Assembly: GCF_005502935.1 (NCBI RefSeq) | Contig: NZ_SCMP01000017.1 | Coordinates: forward strand, 1 to 64,000 | DNA: 64,000 nt | DNA from: Pseudomonas sp. 2FG | Lineage (GTDB): Bacteria > Pseudomonadota > Gammaproteobacteria > Pseudomonadales > Pseudomonadaceae | Direction: 5' to 3' | In this document: positions 1 through 8,607 of the stretch, piece after piece | Layout of the letters: every line of letters starts with the position of its first letter | How positions within the stretch are numbered: the first letter of the stretch is position 1 | Notes under the pieces: model-generated | Seen by the model: only the letters and a program-made list of their open reading frames with translations | Databases searched by the model: none | What the model was told of the DNA's origin: nothing | Position numbers and translations under genes: made by a program

Positions 1-278
1 ATGAAGAAGGTGTTGTAGAACGGCAGTTCGCGCATCTGCTGGCTGGCGGCCTGCACCAGTTCCTCGCGGCCATAACCCAGCGCCACGCACCAGAGCCCGG
101 CCATGCCGTCGAGAATCTTGTTGCCCTCGCTGTCCCAGATATAGACGCCGTCGGCCTTGGTGATGATCCGCGGGCCCTTCTCCTTCAGCTGTTTGTAGTC
201 GCTGAAGGGCGCCAGGTGGTGATCATTGCTCAGGGTTTGCCACTCGAGCGTCTGCGGGTTAGTCGCTTGCTTGCTCAT
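1..278 (-). CDS. spuC: SpuC-type polyamine:pyruvate aminotransferase (partial, N-terminal part)
   Basis: Only the first 92 codons are present; the gene runs off the left edge. It begins MSKQATNPQTLEWQTLSNDH and continues with FSDYKQLKEKGPRIITKADG, IWDSEGNKILDGMAGLWCVA and GREELVQAASQQMRELPFYN, the standard N-terminus of class III PLP transaminases of the SpuC (putrescine/cadaverine:pyruvate) group. The PLP lysine lies outside the window. It is the last visible gene of a leftward operon after the glutamine-synthetase-like gene, the same order as spuB-spuC in P. aeruginosa. The role in polyamine catabolism is inferred from family and context. Confidence 0.85.
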   Translation of the reverse strand, partial: MSKQATNPQTLEWQTLSNDHHLAPFSDYKQLKEKGPRIITKADGVYIWDSEGNKILDGMAGLWCVALGYGREELVQAASQQMRELPFYNTFF

Positions 279-365
279 GCTTGATTCCTACAGTAGTACC
301 TAACAAATCCAGGGAGAGGTCGCGGCTCCCATCCACGCCAACGCGCGGGAACCGCGAACTGCCGT

Positions 366-1712
366 TTACAGATACCAGCGGTATTCGCGCTGATTGATCT
401 CGTTGAGGAAGGCCAGATGGTCCTGGCGTTTGTTCTCGCAATAGACCATGACGAATTCCTCGCCCAGGCCGGTATTGACCGCTTGGCTCTCGCGCATCTG
501 GCGCACGGCTTCGAGCATGTCCTTGGGGAAATCGATGCCGCTGGCGCGGTCGTCATTCAGCGGCGCGATGGGTTCGCGGCGCGCCTCCAGGCCCTGCTCG
601 ATACTGACCAAGAGCGCGGCCAGCACCAGATAGGGGTTGGCATCGGCACCCGGCAGGCGGAATTCCAGGCGCAAGTTGCGCTCGTCCGACTCGGGAATGC
701 GCACACAGGCGTCGCGGTCCTCATAACCCCAGCTGGCCTTGCTCGCCGAGTTGACCATGGCACCGAAACGCCGGTAACTGTTGTGATTCGGCGCGTAGAT
801 CGGCATCAGTTGCGGCAGCAGCTCCAGGCAGCCGGCCACCGCATGGCGCAGCGGCTGCTGCTCAGCTTGAGCCAGCAGGTTATTGCCGCCCTGGTCGTAC
901 AGGCTGACGTGGATATGCATGCCGCTGCCCGGATACTGCAGGTAAGGCTTGGCCATAAAGCTGGCGCGATGGCCATGCTTGAGCGCCACCCCGCGGGTGC
1001 TGCGGCAGAACAGCGCCGACCAGTCGGCGGCCTGCAGCGGGTCCTCGCAGTGGGCGAAGTTGATCTCAAACTGCCCCGGTCCCAGCTCCGCGGTAATCAC
1101 CGTGGTCTCTATGCCCTGCTCGCGGGCAGTCTCGGTCATATCGTCGAGCACCTCGCTGAAACGCGACAGACGCTCGATATGCATATTCGGCTGGTTGTCG
1201 GCATCCCCCGAAAGCGCGTCGCGCGGGAACTGCGGCAGGCCATCCTGGAGCGCCTTGTCGAACAGGTAGAACTCCAGTTCGAAAGCCACCACCGGGCGAA
1301 TGCCCTTGCGCGCCAGACGCTCGACCACCTTGGCCAACACTTCGCGCGGCTCAAACTCGATCGGCTCATGGGTGCCATCGGAGCTGATCAGCATCTGCCC
1401 GAGGGGCTGCGTCTCCCAGGTCACCGGCTTCAAGGTGCCGGGAATCAGGCGGCGCGGGGCGTCCGGGTCGCCGTCATGGAAGCAGTACTCGGCGATTTCA
1501 TAGAGGCCGCCCTGGGCCCCCAGCAGCACGCAGTTCTGCGGCAATTTCAGGGCGCTGCCAGCGGCCACCTTCTCAAGCATCTCCACCGGATAGCGCTTGC
1601 CATAGAAATGCCCGGGAATATCCAGGCAAATCAGGTCGACGAAGCGCACCTGGGGGTAGCGCTGGCGAAAAGCACGAACCTCGGCCAGCAGGTCGGAGCA
1701 GACGGCATTCAT
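366..1712 (-). CDS. spuB: Gamma-glutamylpolyamine synthetase (glutamine synthetase family)
   Basis: 448 aa. A glutamine-synthetase fold protein of the PuuA/SpuB group, which ligates glutamate to putrescine or cadaverine using ATP as the first step of the gamma-glutamylated polyamine route in the cytosol. GS signatures visible include PGQFEINFAHCED, PGSGMHIHVSL and the C-terminal RLEFRLPGADANPYLVLAAL. The ATG at 1712 was chosen because AGGAAG lies 7-8 nt upstream; a longer frame to 1802 has no such support. It lies 32 nt after the cupin regulator and 87 nt before the SpuC-type transaminase. Assignment as glutamate-polyamine ligase rather than ordinary GlnA rests on the short length, divergence and neighbours. 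Substrate preference cannot be read from sequence. Confidence 0.85.
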   Translation of the reverse strand: MNAVCSDLLAEVRAFRQRYPQVRFVDLICLDIPGHFYGKRYPVEMLEKVAAGSALKLPQNCVLLGAQGGLYEIAEYCFHDGDPDAPRRLIPGTLKPVTWETQPLGQMLISSDGTHEPIEFEPREVLAKVVERLARKGIRPVVAFELEFYLFDKALQDGLPQFPRDALSGDADNQPNMHIERLSRFSEVLDDMTETAREQGIETTVITAELGPGQFEINFAHCEDPLQAADWSALFCRSTRGVALKHGHRASFMAKPYLQYPGSGMHIHVSLYDQGGNNLLAQAEQQPLRHAVAGCLELLPQLMPIYAPNHNSYRRFGAMVNSASKASWGYEDRDACVRIPESDERNLRLEFRLPGADANPYLVLAALLVSIEQGLEARREPIAPLNDDRASGIDFPKDMLEAVRQMRESQAVNTGLGEEFVMVYCENKRQDHLAFLNEINQREYRWYL

Positions 1713-1744
1713 CGTTGTTCTTCCTTCGATCTTTGTAAGTGTCA

Positions 1745-2302
1745 TCAGGTGTAAACCCAGAGAACCCGGGTGGGCTGTTCGGTGAGGTTGCCGTAGCGAC
1801 AACGGGTGTGGCTGGCCAGTTGAAAACTGTCGCCGGGGTACAGGGTGACCGGCTCCTCGTCATCGCCCAGCCACAGCGTCAACTCGCCCTCCAGGACATA
1901 GCCGCCCTGCTCGGAGCTGTCGCTCAGGTGTCGCTCGCCACTGTTGGCGCCGGCCTCCAGTTGGCTTTCGAGCATGGAGAAGGTGGCCGACATCTTCGGC
2001 GAGACCAAGATGTCGGTAATCCCGTTGGCGAAATACAGCGTGCGTCGCTCAGCCGGCCGGGTCACCCAAGACAACTCCTTAGGCTTGGGCAAGTTATAGA
2101 AATAGGTGGTCGGCACCCCGAGGGTTTCGCTGATCGCCGTCAAATCCGCCACTGTGGGGCGCGATATGCCACGCTCGACTTGCGAGAGAAAACCTACCGA
2201 GCGGCCGATCTTGTCGGCCAGTTCCTTCAGGGTGTATTTCTTGTGCTTGCGCAGGTCGTGGATAAGGATCGCCAGAGCGGCGATTTCTTCTTGCTTGTTC
2301 AT
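1745..2302 (-). CDS. puuR: XRE-cupin transcriptional regulator (PuuR-like)
   Basis: 185 aa. N-terminal helix-turn-helix (about residues 10-65, LKELADKIGRSVGFLSQVER) followed by a C-terminal cupin barrel (about 105-180, GYVLEGELTLWLGDDEEPVT). This is the architecture of PuuR, a repressor of polyamine catabolism, and of related cupin regulators. The start at 2302 has GGAG 8 nt upstream; an upstream in-frame start at 2341 would overlap the oxidase gene. It sits between puuB-like and spuB-like genes in one leftward operon, so autoregulation together with its targets is likely. The inverted repeats at 3626-3677 are a candidate operator. Confidence 0.82.
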   Translation of the reverse strand: MNKQEEIAALAILIHDLRKHKKYTLKELADKIGRSVGFLSQVERGISRPTVADLTAISETLGVPTTYFYNLPKPKELSWVTRPAERRTLYFANGITDILVSPKMSATFSMLESQLEAGANSGERHLSDSSEQGGYVLEGELTLWLGDDEEPVTLYPGDSFQLASHTRCRYGNLTEQPTRVLWVYT

Positions 2303-2327
2303 GCCAAGAGCTCCAGAAGATTGCTCA

Positions 2328-3617
2328 TCAAATGCTGTCACGCAGTCGATACCAGGCCTTGCCGACCGCCTCCAATGGGGCTGCCAGGTGTTTGCCGCCG
2401 GGGAAGCTGCCGTTGCTCAGCCCTTGGTACAAGGCCAGGTCATCCGCCTGACCGAGAATCGCGGCGGACACCGCGCGGGCGCCAGCCAGGGTCGGTAGCA
2501 CGCCATGTCCGGAGTAGCCCTGCAGCCAGTAGAGGTCGCCGCGCCGGCCGATGTCCGGGGTGCGCTTGAGGGTAAGGTCGATATGCCCACCCCAGGCAAA
2601 CTCCAACTCGACGTCCTTGAGCTGCGGGAAGACCCGCTGCAGATAGGGCCGGGTCGCCGCCGCGATGTCCTTCGGCATGCCGCCCAGATAGGTGCAGCCG
2701 CCACCGAACAGCAGGCGGTTATCCGGCGTGCGACGGAAGTAATCGAGAACGAACTGGTTATCGGTGACGCAGACATTGCTCGGCAGCAGCGCTGTCGCCT
2801 GCTCTGCCGTCAGCGGCGCGGTGGCCACCTGATAGGTGCCAACCGGCAGCACACGACTGGCCAACTGCGGATCGAGCCGATCGATATAGGCATTGCAGGC
2901 CAGCACCAGCACATCCGCACGGATGCGCCCGCGCTCGGTGGTCACCAGGTATTGACCGCCTTCTTCGCGATAGCTCAACGCCCTGCTCTGTTCATGGATG
3001 CGCCCGCCGGCGCGCTCGATGGCGGCGGCCAGACCGAGCGCCAATTTCAGCGGGTTCAGATGGCCGCCTTCGGGGTCGAACAGGCCCGCCTGATAGCGTT
3101 CGCTGGCGACCCACTGCGGCAACTCTGCGCGCGGGATGAAGCGCAGGCCGTCGTGCCCCCACTTGTGGCTGGCCTCGTGCTGCCATTCGGTCAGCAGGCT
3201 GACTCGGCGCGGCATCACCGAGGTCCACAGATGGCCGGCGCGGTAATCGCAGTCGAAGCCGTGGCGCGCGGGTAGTTCGCGCAACTCCCGGGCGGCCCAG
3301 CGCATGCTGTCCCACAACCGCCGTGCGCGTTCATAGCCGAGCGCGGCCTCCAGCGGCGGCATATCGCAGGACCAACCGAGAATCGCCTGGCCGCCATTGC
3401 GCCCCGAGGCCGCCCAGGCGATTCGGCTGGCTTCCAGCAGCGTCACGCGCTTGCCGGCCAGGGCCAGGCGCAAGGCCGTGTGCAGGCCGCTGAAGCCGGC
3501 GCCGATGATCAGCACCTCGGTATTTTGTTCGCCGTCCAGAGCCGTTCGAGTCGACAAGCGATCGGCGCAACTCTGGGCGTAATAGCTGGCGACGTGCTGG
3601 CTGGATTGCTGAAACAT
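2328..3617 (-). CDS. puuB: FAD-dependent gamma-glutamylputrescine oxidase-like oxidoreductase
   Basis: 429 aa DAO-family flavoprotein. The dinucleotide-binding motif IIGAGFSGLHTALRLA is at about residues 36-51, followed by LLEASRIAWAASGRNGGQ, typical of PuuB/OrdL oxidases. In the Puu route this enzyme oxidises gamma-glutamylputrescine to the aminoaldehyde, releasing H2O2 and ammonia. It is the first gene of the leftward operon; the stop lies 25 nt before the PuuR-like start. An AT-rich promoter region with inverted repeats is immediately upstream. The exact substrate (putrescine, cadaverine or another conjugate) is inferred from neighbours. Confidence 0.82.
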   Translation of the reverse strand: MFQQSSQHVASYYAQSCADRLSTRTALDGEQNTEVLIIGAGFSGLHTALRLALAGKRVTLLEASRIAWAASGRNGGQAILGWSCDMPPLEAALGYERARRLWDSMRWAARELRELPARHGFDCDYRAGHLWTSVMPRRVSLLTEWQHEASHKWGHDGLRFIPRAELPQWVASERYQAGLFDPEGGHLNPLKLALGLAAAIERAGGRIHEQSRALSYREEGGQYLVTTERGRIRADVLVLACNAYIDRLDPQLASRVLPVGTYQVATAPLTAEQATALLPSNVCVTDNQFVLDYFRRTPDNRLLFGGGCTYLGGMPKDIAAATRPYLQRVFPQLKDVELEFAWGGHIDLTLKRTPDIGRRGDLYWLQGYSGHGVLPTLAGARAVSAAILGQADDLALYQGLSNGSFPGGKHLAAPLEAVGKAWYRLRDSI

Positions 3618-3625
3618 ACAGGCCT

Positions 3626-3677
3626 CGTGAAATTATGTTTTTATAATTTCATGTAAAATTACCCTGTAAATTTCACG
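3626..3677. promoter_or_regulatory. Inverted-repeat operator candidate upstream of puuB operon
   Basis: Three related half-sites lie just upstream of the puuB start: CGTGAAATT at 3626-3634, ATAATTTCA at 3643-3651 and AATTTCACG at 3669-3677. The first and third are exact reverse complements. The first overlaps a 9-bp palindrome arm (3628-3636) that pairs with 3643-3651 across a 6-nt spacer. The AT-rich setting and location suggest a repressor operator, most simply for the PuuR-like protein of this operon. This is inference from position and symmetry. Confidence 0.5.
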
Positions 3678-3879
3678 AACGCAACGTCTCGGCAAAAAAA
3701 TCCTTAGCCGAACAGGCGCAACTCACTCCCTGAAGTGGCTGTCGGACCCAACAGAGCACACCGGCAAGCGGCAGCTGCGTGTAGGCCGAGTGGTAGGAAA
3801 GATGCTGGCATGTGAGGGCTAGCAGAGGCCGAGGTGACCTGTCGGCAAGGCCACCTCGGAAGTCGGACCGGCCAGCCCG

Positions 3880-4572
3880 TCAGCCGGCAAGCCCCTGGGC
3901 CTTCATCAGCGCGGTGATGATCGGCACCGGGCCGAGCAAATGCTCGCGCATGATGCGGCTGGCGCGCTCGGCATCGCGCGCCAGAATCGCCTCGACCAGC
4001 ACGGCATGCTCCTGCCGCTTGGCCTGCAGCGCCGCTTCGGAAAACACCGTGTGCTGCAACCAGAGGTGGCGATAGCGCTCGGCCTGATCGAAGAGGGACG
4101 CGCGCACCTGGAGCAGATGGGCGGAACCGCAACCGGCGACTATGGCCCCGTGGAAGGCCTTGTGCCGGGTATCCCAGAGGCTGAGCATCTCCTCGGCATT
4201 TCTGACTTCCACGACCTTGGTCAAGGTATGCGCCCGCGCCAGGATCTCCGCCTCCCAGGCGTCATCACCGCGCTGAATCGCCAGCGTCAGCAGCATGGCT
4301 TCCAGGTTGGCCCGGGCATCGTAGATGTCCGCCAACTCGCTCAGCGACATAGGTGCAACCCGATAACCGCGTTGGCTGATGGCAACCACCAGACGCTCCG
4401 CCACCAGCTGTGACAGCGCCTCGCGCAGCGGCCCCACGCCCAGCCCGTAGCGCTCCTTCAGGCCGCTCATCAAGAGCTTTTCACCCGGCTTGAACAGGCC
4501 GCGAATGATGTCTCGCTTCAGCACGTCGTAGCCGCGCACAGCAGAATTTTCCCGGGAAATCAGTGCATCCAT
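3880..4572 (-). CDS. csiR: GntR/FCD-family repressor (CsiR-like)
   Basis: 230 aa. N-terminal winged HTH of the GntR class (about residues 10-75, SGLKERYGLGVGPLREALSQ) and a C-terminal FCD ligand domain with its metal/ligand histidines spread over about 90-220. It is divergent from glaH(csiD), the arrangement of CsiR, the glutarate-responsive repressor of csiD-lhgO. The ATG at 4572 is preceded by AGGA at 9 nt; a GTG six codons earlier overlaps that Shine-Dalgarno and is less likely. The inducer is probably glutarate by family analogy. Confidence 0.83.
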   Translation of the reverse strand: MDALISRENSAVRGYDVLKRDIIRGLFKPGEKLLMSGLKERYGLGVGPLREALSQLVAERLVVAISQRGYRVAPMSLSELADIYDARANLEAMLLTLAIQRGDDAWEAEILARAHTLTKVVEVRNAEEMLSLWDTRHKAFHGAIVAGCGSAHLLQVRASLFDQAERYRHLWLQHTVFSEAALQAKRQEHAVLVEAILARDAERASRIMREHLLGPVPIITALMKAQGLAG

Positions 4573-4654
4573 TTGAGCAAGTCCTTTCACGTAACCCGCC
4601 CATCATACCGGATCAAGCGACAAGAGCCGCTAGCATCCAGAGCCCAACATTTTA

Positions 4655-4683
4655 TTGACACACTTTAAAAATGTAGATATTTT
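4655..4683 (+). promoter_or_regulatory. Sigma-70-type promoter candidate for glaH
   Basis: TTGACA at 4655-4660 is separated by 17 nt from TATTTT at 4678-4683, about 80 nt upstream of the glaH ATG in the csiR-glaH divergent region. The -35 is perfect and the -10 is 4 of 6. CsiR probably acts here, but no operator was proven. Confidence 0.5.
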
Positions 4684-4764
4684 TCAACTACGACGACATT
4701 AAGTTGATTTATCGCTTCACGTCAGCCCTTGGATTCGCTCACCTCCCTGCCTAGGAGAATCGCC

Positions 4765-5742
4765 ATGACTAGTTACGCTCCCCTCAAAGATCTCGTTGTG
4801 CCGCTGCCGGAGGCCTTCAAGGGTTTCACCCTCGCCCCGTCCGAGCACTCGCCCCGTCTGTTGCAACTGACATTCGCCAAAAGCACGGTGGATGCCTTCC
4901 TCGCCGCGATGGCCGAGTGGCCAATACAGGCGCTGGAATACAAATCCTTCCTGCGTTTCCGCGCCGCCAAGTTGCTGGATGAGTTGTGCGAAGGCAGCCT
5001 GCAGCCGGTGCTGATCAACACCCTGGTCGATCGCGCTACCGGCGGCCTGCTGGTCTCGGCGCAGGGGCTGGACGCCGTCGAGCAGGCGGACGACATGGTG
5101 AAACTGGCGACGGCCGTGGCCCACCTGTTTGGCCGCTCCAACTACGATGCGATGAGCGGCCAGTACTACGCGCGCTTTGTGGTGGAGAACGTCGACCGCT
5201 CCGACAGCTACCTGCGTCAGCCCCATCGGGTGTTGGAACTGCATACCGATGGCACCTTCGTCGAGCAGGACACCGACTACGTGCTGATGATGAAGATCGA
5301 CGAGAAGAACATGGAAGGCGGCAACTCCCTGCTCTTGCACCTGGATGACTGGGAGCACCTGCAGAAGTTCAGCAGCCACCCCCTGGCGCGGCGTGAAATG
5401 CGCTGGACGGCCCCGCCCAGCAAGAAAGTCGACAAGGACGTGTTTCATGCCGTGTTCGATAATGACAACCAGGGCCGGCCGATCATCAGCTACATCGACC
5501 AGTTCGTGCAGCCGAGGAATTTCGAGGAAGGCAACTGGCTGACCGATCTCTGTGAAGCGCTCGAAACCAGCCAACGCAAAGTCTCGGTGCCGGTGCCGGT
5601 CGGCAGCTTCGTCTTGATCAACAACCATTTCTGGCTGCACGGACGTGACCGCTTCACCGCGCACCCGGGGCTGCGCCGCGAACTGATGCGCCAGCGTGGT
5701 TACTTCACCCACGCCAAGGTGCTGCGCAACCCTCGCCAGTGA
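4765..5742 (+). CDS. glaH: Glutarate 2-hydroxylase (CsiD/GlaH), Fe(II)/2-oxoglutarate dioxygenase
   Basis: 325 aa, the same length as E. coli GlaH. It hydroxylates glutarate to L-2-hydroxyglutarate, consuming O2 and 2-oxoglutarate in the cytosol. The iron ligands are visible as the H-x-D motif in LELHTDGTF (about residues 159-161) and the distal histidine in NHFWLHGRDRF (about 292), with the 2-oxoglutarate-binding arginine region following. AGGAG lies 7 nt before the ATG at 4765; an earlier in-frame start at 4729 is not supported. It is followed by lhgO, which uses its product, and is divergent from csiR. Confidence 0.93.
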   Translation: MTSYAPLKDLVVPLPEAFKGFTLAPSEHSPRLLQLTFAKSTVDAFLAAMAEWPIQALEYKSFLRFRAAKLLDELCEGSLQPVLINTLVDRATGGLLVSAQGLDAVEQADDMVKLATAVAHLFGRSNYDAMSGQYYARFVVENVDRSDSYLRQPHRVLELHTDGTFVEQDTDYVLMMKIDEKNMEGGNSLLLHLDDWEHLQKFSSHPLARREMRWTAPPSKKVDKDVFHAVFDNDNQGRPIISYIDQFVQPRNFEEGNWLTDLCEALETSQRKVSVPVPVGSFVLINNHFWLHGRDRFTAHPGLRRELMRQRGYFTHAKVLRNPRQ

Positions 5743-5836
5743 GCCGGGCCTGCCCCACTCCACTTCATGCTGAGGGCACGCCAGGCTGCTGCGCCTGCCC
5801 TCTTGCACCTTTAATTGTCACAGCGTAGGCAACGGC

Positions 5837-7066
5837 ATGTACGACTTCATCATCATCGGCGGCGGCATCATCGGCATGTCCACGGCCATGCAGCTGATCA
5901 AGGCCTATCCCGACAGCAGGATGCTGTTGCTGGAAAAGGAGTCCGGGCCGGCGCAGCATCAAACCGGCCATAACAGCGGCGTGATCCACGCGGGCGTCTA
6001 TTACACGCCCGGCAGCCTGAAGGCCAAGTTCTGCCTGGAGGGTAATAGGGCCACCAAGGCCTTCTGCGACCAGCACGGCATCCGCTACGACGAGTGCGGC
6101 AAGCTGCTGGTGGCGACCAACGAGCTGGAAATGCAGCGGATGAAGGCGCTCTGGGAGCGCACCGCGGCCAATGGCCTGGAGCGGCACTGGCTATCTGCCG
6201 GGCAGTTGCGTGAGCGTGAACCGAACATCAGCGGGATAGGCGGTATCTTCGTGCCCTCCAGCGGCATAGTAAATTACGCCGAGGTCACCGCCGCCATGGC
6301 CCGCGAATTCCAGAAGTGCGGCGGCGAGATTCGCTACGGTACCGAGGTCAGCGGCCTGGAGGAGCGCCCCACGGAGATGCTGGTGAAAACCCAGGCCGGC
6401 GAATTCAGCGGCCGCTTCATGGTCACCTGCTCAGGGCTGATGGCCGACCGCATGGTGCGCATGCTCGGCCTCGACCCGGGTTTCAGCATTTGCCCCTTCC
6501 GCGGCGAATACTATCTGCTGCCCGAGCAGCACAACCGCATCGTCAACCACCTGATTTACCCGATCCCGGACCCGTCGATGCCGTTCCTCGGCGTGCACCT
6601 GACCCGCATGATCGACGGCAGCGTCACCGTCGGGCCGAATGCGGTACTGGCGCTCAAGCGCGAGGGCTATCGCAAACGCGACATCTCCCTGGCCGACACC
6701 TTCGCCATGCTGACCGACCCTGGCATCCTCAAGGTGCTCAAGGACAACCTGCGCCCCGGCCTGATCGAGATGAAGAACTCGCTGTTCAAGCGCGGTTATC
6801 TGCAGGAAGTGCGCAAGTATTGCCCCAGCCTCGGGGTGCAAGACCTCAAACCCTACCCGGCCGGGGTCCGTGCCCAGGCGGTGTCCAAGGACGGCAAGCT
6901 GATCGAGGACTTCCTGTTCCGTAATACCAAGCGCAGCGTCAATGTCTGCAACGCGCCGTCACCGGCGGCGACCTCCGCACTGCCGATCGGGGCCTACATC
7001 ATCGAACAGATCGACGCTCAACTGCTGGCCTTGCCGGGTTTCAGCAAAGCCAGGCAATCCGCCTAG
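5837..7066 (+). CDS. lhgO: L-2-hydroxyglutarate oxidase
   Basis: 409 aa flavoprotein of the DAO superfamily. FAD motif FIIIGGGIIGMSTAMQL is at about residues 4-20, followed by QTGHNSGVIHAGVYYTPGSL, the LhgO/L2HGDH signature. It oxidises L-2-hydroxyglutarate to 2-oxoglutarate and passes electrons to the membrane quinone pool. It lies 94 nt after glaH, so glutarate is converted in two steps to a TCA intermediate. The Shine-Dalgarno is weak (TAGGC at 10 nt). Intact, with normal family length. Confidence 0.92.
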   Translation: MYDFIIIGGGIIGMSTAMQLIKAYPDSRMLLLEKESGPAQHQTGHNSGVIHAGVYYTPGSLKAKFCLEGNRATKAFCDQHGIRYDECGKLLVATNELEMQRMKALWERTAANGLERHWLSAGQLREREPNISGIGGIFVPSSGIVNYAEVTAAMAREFQKCGGEIRYGTEVSGLEERPTEMLVKTQAGEFSGRFMVTCSGLMADRMVRMLGLDPGFSICPFRGEYYLLPEQHNRIVNHLIYPIPDPSMPFLGVHLTRMIDGSVTVGPNAVLALKREGYRKRDISLADTFAMLTDPGILKVLKDNLRPGLIEMKNSLFKRGYLQEVRKYCPSLGVQDLKPYPAGVRAQAVSKDGKLIEDFLFRNTKRSVNVCNAPSPAATSALPIGAYIIEQIDAQLLALPGFSKARQSA

Positions 7067-7109
7067 CCAACCTAACCCCATGCCTTGTCACTCAACTCGA
7101 GAGCGTGCC

Positions 7110-8477
7110 ATGCACCAGCCAGTTTCCTCGCTGCCGGAAAAAGACATCCAGTATCAGCTGCACCCTTACACCAATGCCCGCCTGCACCAGGACGTCGGCC
7201 CGCTGATCATCGAGCGTGGCGAAGGCATCTACGTGTATGACGACCAGGGCAAAGCCTATATCGAGGCCATGTCTGGTTTGTGGAGCGCCGCGCTGGGCTT
7301 CAGCAATCAACGCCTGATCAAGGCCGCCGAGCAGCAGTTGCATACCCTGCCGTTCTACCACCTGTTCAGCCACAAGTCGCACCGCCCGAGCATCGAGCTG
7401 GCCGAGAAGCTGATCGAGATGGCGCCGGTGCCGATGAGCAAGGTGTTCTTCACCAACTCCGGTTCCGAGGCCAACGACACCGTCGTCAAGCTGGTCTGGT
7501 ACCTGAACAACGCACTGGGTAAACCGGCCAAGAAGAAGTTCATCAGCCGGGTCAACGGCTACCACGGCATCACAGTCGCCAGCGCCAGCCTGACCGGCCT
7601 GCCGGGCAACCAGCGCGGTTTCGACCTGCCGCTGCCGGGCTTCCTGCATGTCGGTTGCCCGCACCACTACCGCTTCGCGCTGCCCGGTGAAAGCGAAGAA
7701 CAGTTCGCCGACCGGCTGGCGGCGGAGCTGGAGCAGAAGATTCTCGCCGAAGGCCCGGAAACCATCGCCGCCTTCATCGGCGAACCGCTGATGGGCGCCG
7801 GCGGCGTCATAGTGCCGCCACGCACCTACTGGGAAAAAATCCAACGGGTCTGCCGCCAGCACGACATCCTGGTGATCGCCGACGAAGTCATCTGCGGCTT
7901 CGGCAGGACCGGGCAGATGTTCGGCAGCCAGACCTTTGGCATCCAGCCGGACATCATGGTGCTGTCCAAACAGCTGTCCTCTTCCTACCAGCCGATCGCG
8001 GCGATTCTGCTCAACGACAGAGTCTTCCAGGGCATCGCCGATCAGAGCCAGGCCCTCGGCACCCTCGGCCATGGTTTCACCGGCAGCGGCCATCCGGTGG
8101 CCACCGCCGTGGCCCTGGAAAACCTGAAGATCATCGAAGAGGACAATCTGGTCGAACATGCGGCGCAGATGGGCAAACTGCTGCACGGCGGCCTGCAGGC
8201 TTTCGCCGATCACCCCTTGGTTGGCGAGGTCCGCGGTTGCGGCCTGATCGCCGCGGTCGAGCTGGTTGGCGATCGCGCGAGCAAGGCGCCGCACCAGGCA
8301 CTCGGCACCCTCGGCCGCTACATGGCCGGCAGGGCCCAGGAGCACGGCATGATCACCCGCGCCATGGGCGATGCCGTCGCCTTCTGCCCGCCGCTGATTG
8401 TCAGCGAGCAGGAAGTCGGCCTGATCCTGGAACGTTTCGCCAAGGCGCTGGACGACACCAGCCGCTGGGCGCGCTGA
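7110..8477 (+). CDS. Class III PLP aminotransferase (omega-amine or omega-amino acid)
   Basis: 455 aa fold-type I transaminase. FTNSGSEANDTVVKLVWYLN binds the cofactor phosphate, DEVICGFGRTG carries the conserved Asp, and the Schiff-base lysine is in VLSKQLSSSYQPIAAI at about residue 286. The ATG at 7110 starts MHQPVSSLPEKDIQ; the upstream extension overlaps lhgO. It is related to but distinct from the SpuC-type enzyme at the left edge. Placed 43 nt after lhgO, it may supply glutarate semialdehyde from 5-aminovalerate or accept a polyamine; the substrate is not determined by sequence. Confidence 0.8.
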   Translation: MHQPVSSLPEKDIQYQLHPYTNARLHQDVGPLIIERGEGIYVYDDQGKAYIEAMSGLWSAALGFSNQRLIKAAEQQLHTLPFYHLFSHKSHRPSIELAEKLIEMAPVPMSKVFFTNSGSEANDTVVKLVWYLNNALGKPAKKKFISRVNGYHGITVASASLTGLPGNQRGFDLPLPGFLHVGCPHHYRFALPGESEEQFADRLAAELEQKILAEGPETIAAFIGEPLMGAGGVIVPPRTYWEKIQRVCRQHDILVIADEVICGFGRTGQMFGSQTFGIQPDIMVLSKQLSSSYQPIAAILLNDRVFQGIADQSQALGTLGHGFTGSGHPVATAVALENLKIIEEDNLVEHAAQMGKLLHGGLQAFADHPLVGEVRGCGLIAAVELVGDRASKAPHQALGTLGRYMAGRAQEHGMITRAMGDAVAFCPPLIVSEQEVGLILERFAKALDDTSRWAR

Positions 8478-8542
8478 GCCGCAGCGCTCGGGCCGTCAGG
8501 GTCCGAGCGTGCAAACTTCAGTAGGGCGCAGGCAGTCTAAAT

Positions 8543-8572
8543 ACCTCACCGGCTGAAATCAGCCGGTGAGGT
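8543..8572. terminator. Perfect 14-bp hairpin after the aminotransferase
   Basis: ACCTCACCGGCTGA at 8543-8556 pairs exactly with 8559-8572 across a 2-nt loop. There is no U-tract after it, so it may be an intergenic palindrome that stabilises the 3' end rather than a classical terminator. Confidence 0.45.
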
Positions 8573-8607
8573 GACTATTGAATAGATAAATTGGTCATGG
8601 GTGAGAG

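Noticed and set aside
417..1754. 445-codon plus-strand frame opposite the glutamine synthetase gene
   Set aside because: It is the antisense shadow of a clear GS-family gene; residues are Ala/Leu/Arg/His-rich with no domain.
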